Shown: piece by piece, positions 53,595 to 64,000 of the stretch
How the letters are laid out: the number at the start of each line of letters is the position of its first letter
Position numbering within the stretch: position 1 is the stretch's first letter
Source of the DNA: Anastrepha obliqua
Lineage: Eukaryota > Arthropoda > Insecta > Diptera > Tephritidae
Reading direction: 5' to 3'
Length of the DNA: 64,000 nt
Assembly: GCF_027943255.1 (NCBI RefSeq)
Contig: NC_072895.1
Location: 32,896,001 to 32,960,000, forward strand
Position numbers and translations under genes: made by a program
The notes under the pieces: generated by a model
The model's input: the letters and a program-made list of their open reading frames with translations, nothing else
Databases searched by the model: none
What the model was told of the DNA's origin: nothing

Positions 53595-54665
53595 ATTTTA
53601 CTATTAATTTTTTTTAGTACAATTGAGATCTGAAAGGTTTGTAGTAAGGGATTTTCGATAAAGACACTAATTCTGATTTTGTATAAAAAATCGACATATA
53701 TGTTTTTTACTTTTATAAATACTTAAATTAAGAAACAAACAAAAAAAATTATAAAATCATTACTTTGTTCATTAACTTTTGTAATGAAATATAGTGTGTG
53801 AAAATAATAAAAATAAAACTTAATTAAAATGATCAGAGAGAAGATAGTAAAAGGTTTATTAACAATTTTATATTCAGAGTTAATTTCAAATTTATGTATA
53901 CTAATTTCTTGTCATTAATTAATAAATAAAAAAAAATTCAGACGAAAAAACTTCAACTCAGAATTTAAACTCCAAAATTACTATTTGACAACAGCACGGG
54001 AACTTTAAATCACGTGATCTCGCCAGAGCCAATCACATTGCAGTATTATTCGACGCAGAGAGCTGCCGATATACGACCTCACTCACACTTAAGTCTAGGC
54101 ATAGCGCTGTTTACTTGCACTCACGAAAATATTGTCGAACAACCGGCAGGTAGAAAGTCCCATCAGAACATTCTGTCTTTTTGACAATAAATTTTTAAAA
54201 TTATAAATAATATGTGGTAAAAATTTCAACGTGCCTCAAAAACATTTTTTCAATTTTTAAAACAATATTTTGCAATCACCTGGCAAAGATTCAGACCCAA
54301 CCAAATAATCTGGCTTATTTTTTTTTTTCAAACATTCAATTTTAACATATTAAATTTTCAAAGTGCCTCAACAACATTTTTTGCATACAAAAATTTATTT
54401 ATTTTTTTAATTTAACGGTTGATTAGCCCCGCCACCCCTTAGCCAGATCTGCGTTTCTGCATTTAGATAACATGAAAAAAGTATTCTAGATGATTTTCAT
54501 TGTGCCTCAAATACCTGTTCAAATTTTTTTTTATTTTTTCTTACTTTATTTTTTATTTTCATGTAGTCGAAAAAAAAATTGTGTAATAAATTTTATGCAC
54601 GAGTATGCGCTTACCATTTTAAAAGTAACAAAATAGTAAAAAAATAAGCAGTCGCAAAAAATAAA
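53595..54665. other. intron sequence, no gene recognised
   Basis: AT-rich. GTGCCTCAA followed by AACATTTTTT recurs near 54231, 54363 and (diverged) 54501, a loose local repetition. Nothing coding. Confidence 0.4.
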
Positions 54666-54669
54666 CGCA

Positions 54670-54985
54670 ACATTAACATTCTCTGCTACGAGTATAACGA
54701 CTATTGCAGAAGCTGTAACGACATTGAAGAAGAAGACACTATAAAACACTTTCTATGCAGGTGCATGCCTCTGGATAGAAGAAGTTTCAATACTTTAGGA
54801 AAAAGTTCTCTGAATAACTTGGCAGAAGTAGCCAATATTAAAATAACCAGCCTTTTTAGATATATTAAAACCACAGGTTGGTTCAATGAGGACAATATAG
54901 AGTGAGGAGAGGGGGCAGCCCTGGTGGTATCAGAATGGGCCTACCTACCTACCTACCTACATACCTTCCTTCTCATTTAAGCTAC
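54670..54985 (+). pseudogene. LINE C-terminal zinc motif and 3' end
   Basis: CYEYNDYCRSCNDIEEEDTI then KHFLCRCMPLDRRSFNTLGK and ITSLFRYIKTTGWF give the C-x2-C..H-x3/4-C cluster and the final helix of an RNase-H LINE, ending in a stop after EDNIE at 54903. A CCTACCTACCTACCTAC run follows and is probably the 3' tail. Everything upstream is missing. Confidence 0.72.
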
Positions 54986-54989
54986 ATAG

Positions 54990-55305
54990 AAGCAGTTTTT
55001 ATTGTAAAGACAATTTAGCATAATGCAAATACTTCTGGCTTTAAAAATCCATGAAATTTAAAATATTTCTGTATCATCCTTAAAATAACTTCGACCTACC
55101 TTAAGGGCCAGTTCTTTATTTACTCTGTCCGTACTGTTTAATGCTCTATTCCACATTTACAGCCTGTTAGTAGTCTATCAAAAGTGACGCCTAGATGTTA
55201 GTAGTGAATAATTCCTAGACGGTAACTTTTCTTATGTCATTCTTACTCAAGTACACAGATGTACAATTTCACACGAAAGAACAACGCATTAAAATTATTG
55301 GAAAA
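54990..55305. other. no feature recognised
   Basis: AT-rich intronic sequence. Confidence 0.4.
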
Positions 55306-55310
55306 TACTA

Positions 55311-56576
55311 GGTGAAGTCCAAAATAAACAAGACTGACGTCATAAAAATATTTTTGATGGCGCCATATTTTTAAACAGTTAGTGCGTTGGAAGTTACATC
55401 CCTTGCTGACTTCCAATGACAGCTTGGTGACATTCGGTTCATTGGAAGCGAAGGTATTGCATCTAAAGTGTTAGTATGTTTGTGTCATCGGTACAAAAAT
55501 GAGTTTCGAACAAAGCGCTGATATCAAATTTTGTTCTAAAATCGGTAAAACGTTTACCGAAACATTTGAATTGATGAAAAAACTTTATGGTGATGATTGC
55601 CTATCTCGCGCCAGAGCTCATGAGTGGTTTACACGTTTCTGAGATGGTTGTAAGGACATAAATGCCAATGAACATCTGTCAGTAATCTCCGAAAACTCCA
55701 TCGAAATTGTTCGTAAATTTATCAAAAATGAACCGAAATCATCGTTGAAATTCATGGAATCGGAGTTGAATATCTTCAAAACATCGATTTATCGCATTTT
55801 CACTGATCATTTGGGCTTACGAAAGGTCTGTGCACGTTTCATTCCGCACAAGTTAACTGAGGACCAAAAATTTCTCAGAATTCAACATTCGAAAGACCTC
55901 ATGAAAGATGCGAGAAAAGACGAGAACTTCCTTTACAACATTGTAACCTGAAACTAAGCGTCAAAGTGCCGAATGGAAGTCCCCAGACGAGCCACCACCC
56001 GAAAAATCGTGTTTGGAGAAGTCAAAAATCAAGTCGATGCTCAGTTGTTTTTACGATTCCAAGGGAATTGTCCACAAGGAGCTCGTGCCGACGGGCCAAA
56101 CCGTCAATGCAATTTTCTATCTTGGCGTTTTGAAGCGTTTTTTGCATTGCATTCGTCGAATTCGCCCTGAATGGCGTGAAGGAGGAAGCTGGGGCTTATT
56201 CCATGATAATGCACCATCTCATCGATCCACTCTTGTGAGTGATTTTTTGGCTAGAAATCGCATTTCAACCATCAATCACTCACCGTATTCGCCTGATATG
56301 GCTCCCTGTGATTTCTACCTATTCGGAAAATTGCATTTGGCCATGAGAAGAAAACGTTTTGCATTCGTAGAGGCCATCCAAAAGGCTTGTACCGACATCC
56401 TGAAGGACTTTCCGGTCAATGACCTGAAACACTCTTTCGAAAAACTTTTAGATAGCGCAAAACAATGTATCGGGGCCAGAGGGGACTATTTTGAATAAAT
56501 AGGATCGAAGTTATCAGAACAACAAAGCTCCTGTCGTTTCTATTTTATCTCAGTCTTGTTTATTTTGAACTTCACC
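55311..56576 (+). mobile_element. mariner (DD34D), complete in length, first Asp deleted
   Basis: GGTGAAGTCCAAAATAAACA with AGACTGA at the left matches the inverted right end GGTGAAGTTCAAAATAAACA with one change. TA precedes the left end; the right flank is TTGA, so the duplication has decayed or the boundary is off by a base or two. Length about 1266 bp. Confidence 0.85.
55500..56498 (+). pseudogene. mariner transposase, broken; first catalytic region lost
   Basis: MSFEQSADIKFCSKIGKTFT opens the HTH; a TGA at 55641 (RF*DG) and a deletion near 55685 follow. After NFLYNIVT (55949) the GDETW segment with the first aspartate has been deleted and the frame shifts to ETKRQSAEWKSP, which stays open to the end: SMLSCFYDSKGIVHKELVPT, FHDNAPSHRS, YSPDMAPCDFYLF and RGDYFE. 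HDN to PCD spans 34 residues. It is a different subfamily from the mellifera copies. Confidence 0.85.
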
Positions 56577-56579
56577 TTG

Positions 56580-58010
56580 AATAATGCTTCACAAAATGGT
56601 AGTCTGTAAAGAGCATTCGCATCTCGAAAATCGTCTTGAAATTACTCATTTGTGATGATTACAATAACTCTTACACGTGAAATTTATTTCTGTAATACCT
56701 GAACGTCAGTCTTTCGGCTGTGGCGGCTGTATTTGCTCGAGGAAGCAGGCTATTCTAATCGCAAAATCTATTAAATCTCAAAAAAAAAATTAACTGAAGT
56801 GAGGGTTTTACAAGAAAATATCTACAAAAAAGCATTAACAAACGAGGGACATGGACAAATGAGTCACACGATATCATATTCACTGATCAAATGACGCTCC
56901 ACCTGAAAGATCAAAGCGAAACTTCGGAGTTTGGTAGCGTTGTGATGTGGGTACCACAAAGTTGCTAATAAACAGTTGCCAGATTCCATCTCTTGCTAAA
57001 TTTTTTCTTATATTGAAAATCAAGATAATATTAGCTGCAAAAATATGTTCAACTTCTTTGCTATTTTAATTATTCAATACTTTATTGCGAATGGCGACAT
57101 AAAATATACGCAACTTTAAAGTTAAAGCCTTTATTTTCAGTAAATATCGTAGAAAATATAAACAGAAATGTAAATAGAAGATAAAATCTAAAATAGAAAA
57201 TGTTGTCAAACTTTTATCAAAAAATATAATAACAAAGTGCGTTTATACGAATCTCTATGACTGTAGTGGGGTAGACACTACATTTGGTTTCAGTTCGCTC
57301 ATTAAAATTCACTGTAAGCAAATTACGCTCTCAAAGAGGTCAATAACAATGTTAACAAATCCGCGACGGTATGCTGATGTGCATGGAATATTGATATTTA
57401 ATGCTGAGAATATTCACTAATTATTTGCATACATATTCATAGATTATATATGCGTGTGTGTATGTGTATGTTTGTAAATACACATTTGTTGTATCACCTG
57501 CGCATTCATAGCTCATAGGCTTGCATATACATACATACATACATGCATAAGCATTTATAATTAATATTATCATAATTATAAATTTACAATTTTAAACGTT
57601 TTAGACTTTTGATTTTTCAAGCTTAGGCATCTATTTTAAAAATAGATTTCGCAATGTTATTAATAAGGAAGTAAGTATGGCACGTAACACTCGACTGAAC
57701 TGAGCTCCACTGGTTGGTTTCCTTTTTTTGATATTCTCGATTTTAGTGACATAAAAAAACCAATGGCATACTTATTTTCATTGCACGGACGTTAGAAGGT
57801 CAAGGTTGTGTCACTCAGCGCCCATTAATGGTACAATAAGCCTCAGAACTCTATGCATGTTAGGAACAGTCAATGCTAATGTTAATGTTGTTGTTAATGT
57901 TAGCGTTAATTTAAAAGTTAACAATTCATGAAATCATTGGTTGAAGCGAATGGTTAGGCGAATCTGCTTGCATGGTTTACTTCCGTTCTGTTGCAATGTT
58001 GGGCATTAAA
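56580..58010. other. no gene recognised; microsatellites
   Basis: GTGTGTGTATGTGTATG near 57451, CATACATACATACATG near 57530 and an imperfect GTTAAT repeat at 57868-57915 are present. No coding sequence is supported and no further Jheh exon was found. Confidence 0.45.
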
Positions 58011-58015
58011 GCTTA

Positions 58016-58937
58016 AAGAGTGGTTAAGTTTCAAAAGCCGGTGTTGATTTGAATAAAATACAATTTTTTTATGAAATTATTGTCATTTCTCTTTATTATG
58101 ATAATATTGGTGTGGCTCAATTACGTACGGAACAAAATATCGGCCAAATGGCCGCCACGGCTTCGGCGGCACACCACCATCCGATGGTCCAATTTTCGAT
58201 GACTCTGAGGCTTAATTCAGGTTCTATGCCGTTAATGTGCCGAGTTATCTCATCCTTTAGCTCTTGAATTGTTGCTGGCTTATCGACGTACACCTTTTCT
58301 TTCAAATAACCCCAAAGAAAGAAGTCCAACGGTGTCAAATCACATGATCTTGGCGGTCAATTGACATCGCCGCGACGGGGGATTATTCAGCCATCAAATT
58401 TTTCGCGCAAAAGAGCCATTGTTTCGTTAGCTGTGTGACAAGTGGCACCGTCCTGTTGAAACCACATATCGTCCACATCCATATCTTCCAATTCGGACCA
58501 TAAAAAGTTCGTTATCATCTCACGATAGCAAACACTATTCACAGTAACTGCCTGACCGGCCTCATTTTGGAAAAAAATACGGCCCAATGATGCCACCGAC
58601 CCATAAACCTCGCCAAACAGTCACTCTTTGTGGGTGCATTGGTTTTTCGGCAATCACTCTTGGATTATCATTCGCTTAAATGCGGCAATTCTGCTCATTG
58701 ACGAATCCACTGAGGTGAAAATGTGCCTCATCACTGAAGATGATTTTGATTTTGATTTGAACGCCCGTTTTCATGATAAGCCTGAATAACTTTAACGCGT
58801 TGCTCGATTGTGTATCTTTCCATTATTCAAATTGAGTTAGCCTGAAATTGAAATATGTTAAATGAAATGCAGAAAAAAAACATGACGTTTAGGTGTGGTT
58901 CACATTTAACATCGGCCCTTGAAATTTAACCACTCTT
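58016..58937 (-). mobile_element. DD41D mariner, internally deleted, separate subfamily
   Basis: The left end AAGAGTGGTTAAGTTTCAAA and inverted right end AAGAGTGGTTAAATTTCAAG match over about 30 bp, with TA at 58014-58015 and 58938-58939. The minus strand opens MERYTIEQRVKVIQAYHENG, then jumps through a repeated AATCAAAATCAAAATC to FSDEAHFHLSGFVNEQN, again losing the HTH region. FQQDGATCHTANE and SCDLTPLDFFLWGYLK are 41 residues apart between aspartates. Stops replace Trp at NWP and Gly or Arg before IIPRRG, and a further stop follows CRI. Confidence 0.9.
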
Positions 58938-59154
58938 TATTTGGTTTTACATCAACTTTAGGATTTATTAGTATACTGGGTAATGCATTAAACGGCAAAA
59001 ACAAAATTTGAAATGTTCCTTTACTTATTCAAATAAAAACAAATTATCTAACCAGGGACAATTTTCAATGCAAAAATCAAACTCGTACAGTTTTAATACC
59101 CTAAAATCAGAAAGTACCGAGAATGTTTAAATAAAACAAAACAGACTTAAATTT

Positions 59155-59660
59155 CCGGAAAATTTATTTTATTTCCTTTAAAATATGACCCGTCTGAAGC
59201 AACACACACAGTTTAACCCAGCCCTCCATGCAGCCCTGGTAGGCCGACGAAGGGATGGCCTTCAGCTCCTTCGTCGCATTCTCTTTGATCTCCTCTATCG
59301 ACTGAAATCTCCTTCCACGAAGTGGTAGCTTCAGCTTGGGAAACAAAAAGAAGTCGCACGGGGCCATATCAGCTGAATACGGTGCTTGCACGATGGTATT
59401 TACTTGGTGTTTGGTCAAATAATCCAGCACAATTTGGGCTCGGTGCGATGACGCATTATCATCATGCAAAATCCAAGAATTGTTTGCCCATCTTTCCGGC
59501 CGTTTGCGACGTACAGCATCTCTCGAACGCTTCAAAATGAATAAATAACATTCTTTATTGACTGTCTGGCCCGATCGAAGGTACTCATAGTGCACTACGC
59601 AATCGAAAAAAAAGCAATCAACATCACCTTCCCGGTACTTTCTGATCACAGGGTATATCA
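59155..59660 (-). pseudogene. mariner transposase C-terminal half, 5'-truncated
   Basis: The minus strand reads KYREGDVDCFFFDCVVHYEY, QTVNKECYLFILKRSRDAVR, WILHDDNASSHRAQIVL, YSADMAPCDFFLFPKLKLPL and ELKAIPSSAYQGCMEGW. The DDN and PCD aspartates are 34 residues apart (DD34D). The N-terminal half and first aspartate are missing and sequence beyond 59660 is unrelated. SPD has become SAD. Its subfamily differs from the 55311 and 52057 elements. Confidence 0.78.
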
Positions 59661-59664
59661 GGCG

Positions 59665-60550
59665 AAATTACTTGCAATGAGACCTAACTTCAAGTTATTT
59701 TGAAAGTGGAGTTCGACGAAGTGCCAAATATTAAACTTCTCTCCCAAATTTTAAATATTGTGTCACAGAGAACATTAATGGTAAAGGGAATTCTCACGAG
59801 CTACGATTAGTGTGAATTATTTATCAAAAATGAAGTCTCCTCGCCCAACTCAATAGCGGGGAAATTCTTAACAGAGCTCTTTTCAGTGAATTCTCCCTAA
59901 GCATATTGGCTCTGCACAGCTCTTGACTTCTGTAAGATATCAAATGGAATAATGCCGGACGGCATTTTGCAAGACATTTGAATGTGTTAATTTTTATGTT
60001 CTTTTAAAAAACGAAATTTTATTTATCCACATTTTATTGCAGGCAACTCGACACTGCGACCCGATTTTTTTCCTGTGCTCTGCGTTCTGTCCACTCACTG
60101 ACGGACTTTTTAATATTTCGTGCGCCATCTTTTGGTGTTTTAGCTACTTGATGAGTCAATAATCGCTCCAATGCTCGCGCATCTCTATCCGAAAGTAGAT
60201 TGCGGCGCCTTTTTCTAACCTTTGGAACCTCTATATTCCGTCGTTAAAAACATTGAGTAGAATTTTTTGTGCTATTTCCCTTGATAAGCAACCATTTTCA
60301 GTCAATGCAATAATTTCATCTTCAACCTTTTTTCAATATGAAAATAATCCTTTTAATTTGAACAAAACAACAAGTTTGACGACGAAGCGGTTTGACTCAA
60401 AAAAATTTGTTGGTTTTTTTTTTTTTGATTATCGTGAGGTACGAAACAGAGCATTTTAACAACAGAAAAATAACGGCAAAGATAACGACATTAGAATAAA
60501 GCGTCACTGACGAATTGGAGCAAAATTAGCTATGTAAATATAATTTTTTA
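59665..60550. other. no gene recognised
   Basis: A 68-codon + frame (60253-60459) has no recognisable motif. Nothing else is supported. Confidence 0.4.
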
Positions 60551-60555
60551 TTATA

Positions 60556-61818
60556 AGTGCGCAACTAAGTTCTCGCTGTTTGTTTGATAAAAATACAATG
60601 ATGATACAAAAATGAAAAAAAGGTTACAAGTGAATCATTGAAAGTATTGCCCATCGCTGGCTACTACTTTTTACCAGGAAGGTAGATCTCGTATACCGTC
60701 CACGGATCAAGCCATTTTTTGATGTTTTCATATGAATGGAACTGCTAGTCAGCTAGACCATGTGCCGTCGATCGGAACAGGTGATACTCGGACGGCGCAA
60801 TATCTGGAGAATATGGCGGGTGGGGTAGGATTTCGCATTTCAGTGTTTCCTGGTAGGCTTTAACGAGTTTGGCAACGTGAGGACGAGCATTGTCATGCTG
60901 TAGAATAACTTTTTCATGCCTCTCCGCGTATTGCGGCTGCTTCTCGCGCAGTGCTCGGCTCAATCGCATCAATTAATGTCGATACCGATCCCCAGTGATG
61001 GTTTGGCTTGGTTTTAACAGTTCATAATAAATAACGCCAACTTTGTCCCACCAAATACTTAGCATAACATTCGCAGCGTGAATATTCGGCCGAGGCGACG
61101 ACGTCGAAGCATCACTGGGCAACCGGGCAGTCCCCAGTCTTTTCTTTGGATTTGCTGTTATGCATCCATTTTTCATCCCCGTCACGATGCGATGAAGAAA
61201 ACCCTTCCTTTTTTGCCGCTGGAGCAGTTGTTCACAGGCGAAAAAACGACGTTCAACATCCCTTGCTTTTAACTCATAAGGAACCCAGGATCCCTTGTTT
61301 TTGAATCATTCCCAAAACATGCGATCGCTTGGAAATGGATTGGCGGCTAACTCCTAATACTGAAGCAAGCTCTTCTTACGTTTGACACGGATTCTCATTG
61401 AGCAATGCCTTCAATTCTGCGTCTTCGAAGGTTTTTGGACTTCCTTCACGCGGACGGTCGTCAACATTAAAATCACCGTCTTTGAAGCGACGGTACCAAT
61501 CTCGGCACGTTGTTTCACTTAAAGCAGCATCTCTATAAACTTTTTGTAGTAGCTTTCGATGCGCTTCTGCCGCCGTTTTTTTCGAATGAAAGAGGGAAAT
61601 CAATACTACCCGCAAATGACGATTATTCTGCTCAAAATCAGGCATTTTCACAGAACCAAAAGTATATGATACCAAAACAAAATCACTAATGTGTCGAAAC
61701 AGTTTATTTACCATATGTCTAAGCTTGGTTTGTGACGTTTAGGTTATGTTAGAATCGACTAGCACACACTGCTGGCTGGATCTATTGACAAACAGCGGGA
61801 ACTTAGTTGCGCACCAAT
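60556..61818 (-). mobile_element. mariner, complete in length, mauritiana-like, broken ORF
   Basis: The left end GTGCGCAACTAAGTTCTCGC and inverted right end GTGCGCAACTAAGTTCCCGC match with one change and TA lies nearby on both sides. The minus strand has MPDFEQNNRHLRVVLISLFH and CRDWYRRFKDGDFNVDDRPR near the start, a TGDEKW region broken by single-base indels near 61180, IWWDKVGVIYYELLKPSQTI, QHDNARPHVAKLVK and PYSPDIAPSEYHLF. The third catalytic position is Glu, 34 residues after HDN. The KKTAAE segment recalls Mos1-type elements. Confidence 0.85.
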
Positions 61819-61869
61819 ATTTTTGTAATATCTTTATTATTTTTAAATATTTGGTAAACTTGAATTAAT

Positions 61870-62510
61870 ACAGTTAAGAAGGTAAATGTTTACTCCGATA
61901 GCCAAGCGACAATTAAGGCCCTGGGCTCTATTATGGTACACTCGAAACTAGTCAAGGAATGCCTGGTCTCACTTTCGATTTTCAACCTGCGCTCTACTCC
62001 TGGAAGAATGGACTTTGCACCAACTTAGCGAGCGCTGGGCAAGTACACGAACGTGTAAGGTCGCGAAATCCTTCTAGCCACGTTTGGATCGGAGGCGTTC
62101 GAGAGATATTCTGAGGATGACAAAATCTCAGCTTTCACATGCCGTGACACTCGGAATTACTTCGAGTCTTTTTTGCGTCAATTGTATAAAGGATGAGGTC
62201 GAATCATCTCAGCAACTGCTCCTTAAACATCTTGGTTCTCACTTCTTTTCTGCGCCTGCTGACATAGCAGGTCTTGATATCAAAAATTTGATGAACTTCA
62301 TCAGCAGCGTAAAGCGGCTAACACAACCGCAAATTTGTCACCGTTCATAGTCCACAAATACTCAACCTCACCCGCACCCATCTCCTTTTCATCCTATCGC
62401 TTTCTTTCACCTCTTTTCCCCCTTGCAATGATATCACAAAGGATAAACTAATCTTCTTCGTCCAATTGGGCCCACTTTCTGGGCAACCATTGCAACCTAA
62501 CCTAACCTGA
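61870..62510 (+). pseudogene. RNase-H LINE 3' end, related to 17465-18800
   Basis: VNVYSDSQATIKALGSI opens it, close to VNIYSDSQAAIRALGSL in the 17-kb copy. After an internal deletion the CKVAKSF and later DEVESSQQLLLKHLG and AGLDIKNLMNFISS blocks follow in changing frames. The WVPGHSG part is missing. It ends in TTGCAACCTAACCTAACCTG near 62510. Confidence 0.72.
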
Positions 62511-62514
62511 ATTA

Positions 62515-63055
62515 ATACTTTTTATTTCTTAATAAATGAAGCATTTAACCTTAACTGGAAATTCGATAGCGTTATTTTGAAAACTGGCTCTACAGCAACC
62601 AAAAATGCATGAATGCGGCAAACACTCAGCCGGTTCTGCTAGCCACTGTACATATGAATGTATGTATATGCACGTATGGGGGGCAACTAAGCAAAAGTTC
62701 AATTGCATCTTTAATTCATATATTCATCAACGCTGAAATGCCTCACGACGCAACGCATTGACATATCTAATCAATAATCAAAGAATAAATACTCAAATGC
62801 CTAACAAATGCAAAAACGATTTCCATCTGCATGTTCGTATACATATACTTATATGTATGTACATGTGTATGCGCGTATGCCTCAACTTGCGTATGCCTTC
62901 CAAAGCTGAAATTCTAAGCCTAGCGACTACGAAAACAAAATACAGTCATAGACACAGTCGCGACGGCGCTGAACAGCAAAATATTAAATAGCACAACAAA
63001 CCCAAATTCATTCATAAGTTCGAACTCATATTTTTAGGAACAAAATGCTTTCATT
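62515..63055. other. no gene; TATG/ACAT microsatellite
   Basis: TATACATATACTTATATGTA with TGTACATGTGTATG lies near 62838-62870. A 77-codon + frame across it has no motif. Confidence 0.45.
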
Positions 63056-63057
63056 CA

Positions 63058-64000
63058 TTAACACTAGAACTACGAACCGGTCAAAATGACCGGTTGGAAC
63101 ATTTATTTCCCATTTCCTCTTAAATATTCCAATTACATTTTTTTCGATAATGTCATGATTTTCATTAAATTTGTGTATAGAATAATATTATAGATTATTT
63201 TGTTCTTACGCTTCCAATTTTCTGAGTTAACTATGTGTTATACCTAAATATACGAACCGGTCATTTTGATCGGTCATAAAAATATCATGAATACTCTTTT
63301 TGTATATTCTTGAAATATTCTTTTTGAATATGGAAAATTCCCGGAATTCAAAGATTTTGCGTTTTCCATATATTATGCGAAAATTTGTATAACTGTAATA
63401 TGGTATATACAGTTATACTAAATCCGTAATATGAATACAATTTCTACAGTCAGTCTGTAACCCCTATACTGATAAGTTATCATAAATCGTAGCATATAAA
63501 CATTTCAATTTAGTATTCTTACTTACCGTGTATAGTTGCAAATGACAATAAATTGAATATTTTTTATATTTCTTTATAATCTCACATTATTCTTGCATAC
63601 ATTGTAAGTGGTTTCTGATTGAATATTTTTTTCATTATTAGAAAGGGAAATAAAATTATAGTTTTCAGTTAGAAGTTATTACCCTGAAAATGGCGTCACA
63701 TTCGAAAAAAAACAAAATTTCTTGAAGATATAACAAATATATGTGAAGATATATCCGAAGTTGTCTGCAAATCAACAAATATTTCAGCGGTCCAGTTTGA
63801 TAAAGAGAAAGTCTATGTATCCAGTGATAGTGAAGAGGAGAACATACTCAAGGTATGTAAAAGAAAAAGTGTAAGATTTCCGTCCTATTCCGATGAGAGT
63901 GAAGATCAGTAAACTGAAATTGCTAATGGAACTATTTGGAATGAAATCAAAGCTGGATCCTATCCAGGGAGAAAACCAAAACATACCATTTTCAAACAAA
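63058..64000 (+). mobile_element. piggyBac-like element, left end (runs off the window)
   Basis: TTAA at 63058-63061 is followed by CACTAGAACTACGAACCGGT, resembling the TTAA-CCCTAGAA start of piggyBac. AACCGGTCA..TGACCGGTT at 63076-63096 is an internal palindrome and a related ACGAACCGGTCATTTTGATC occurs at 63250-63270. The transposase start follows at 63690. The right end is beyond 64000. Confidence 0.75.
63690..64000 (+). pseudogene. piggyBac-like transposase N-terminus, broken
   Basis: MASHSKKNKIS opens at 63690; a one-base shift then leads to LEDITNICEDISEVVCKSTN, FDKEKVYVSSDSEEENILKV, RFPSYSDESEDQ, a TAA at 63910-63912, and EIANGTIWNEIKAGSYPGRK then PKHTIF. The acidic N-terminus followed by NGT.W..I..G..PGR.P.H.IF is the piggyBac layout just ahead of the catalytic domain. 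The DDD region is outside the window. Two breaks in 300 bp indicate an inactive copy. Confidence 0.72.

Noticed and set aside
51545..64000. Further Jheh exons (HG.P motif, catalytic Asp/His region)
   Set aside because: I scanned the + strand frames and found none; every longer frame is transposon-derived. The exons must lie beyond the window.

Overview
This is nuclear DNA of a higher fly (schizophoran dipteran), most likely a tephritid fruit fly. The evidence is a juvenile-hormone-epoxide-hydrolase-like gene split by ordinary GT/AG introns, a tRNA-derived SINE whose body resembles a repeat I know from tephritids, DD41D (rosa-type) mariners, mellifera-subfamily mariners, RTE and RNase-H-bearing LINEs, and AT-rich DNA full of short CA/TATG microsatellites. 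Nothing prokaryotic, no CRISPR array and no rRNA is visible.

Host gene: the only cellular gene I can support is Jheh on the + strand. Exon 1 (32263-32457) encodes a membrane anchor and the start of the epoxide-hydrolase N domain. Exon 2 (51345-51544) continues in phase. The first intron is about 18.9 kb and is largely transposon debris. The second intron starts at 51545 and has not ended by 64000, so the catalytic exons lie outside. An Inr plus DPE pair sits 137 bp upstream of the start codon.

Layout. 1-7 kb: AT-rich DNA with a pogo/Tigger-like scrap, a DD41D scrap, a tRNA-like SINE head, then a ~35-bp minisatellite and a ~100-bp satellite (4440-5870). 7-28 kb: dense fragments of two RTE-type LINEs and several RNase-H LINEs, interrupted by DD41D elements (12446, 21065), mariners and SINEs (18050, 18889), including a triple-nested LINE/mariner/RTE complex (22310-27345). 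28-32 kb: a TTAA-flanked MITE, a second inverted-repeat candidate and the gene promoter. 32.5-51.3 kb (intron 1): DD41D elements at 33340, 34789, 38195 and 41443, a Tc3-like scrap, a long-armed foldback element (44094-44967), a LINE with an RTE inserted in it, a Helitron (47496-48154) and a nearly intact mariner inside a LINE. 51.5-64 kb (intron 2 and beyond): another mariner inside a LINE, three more mariners, one DD41D element, LINE ends, and the left end of a piggyBac-like element running off the window.

The strongest pattern is in the DD41D family. All six TIR-bounded copies (about 820-930 bp) have lost the N-terminal DNA-binding region by internal deletion, with short tandem repeats at several junctions. 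One (41443-42371) keeps an open 237-codon frame with all three catalytic aspartates. I found no clearly new functional system; the unusual material is in the deletion derivatives, nested insertions and unnamed repeats.
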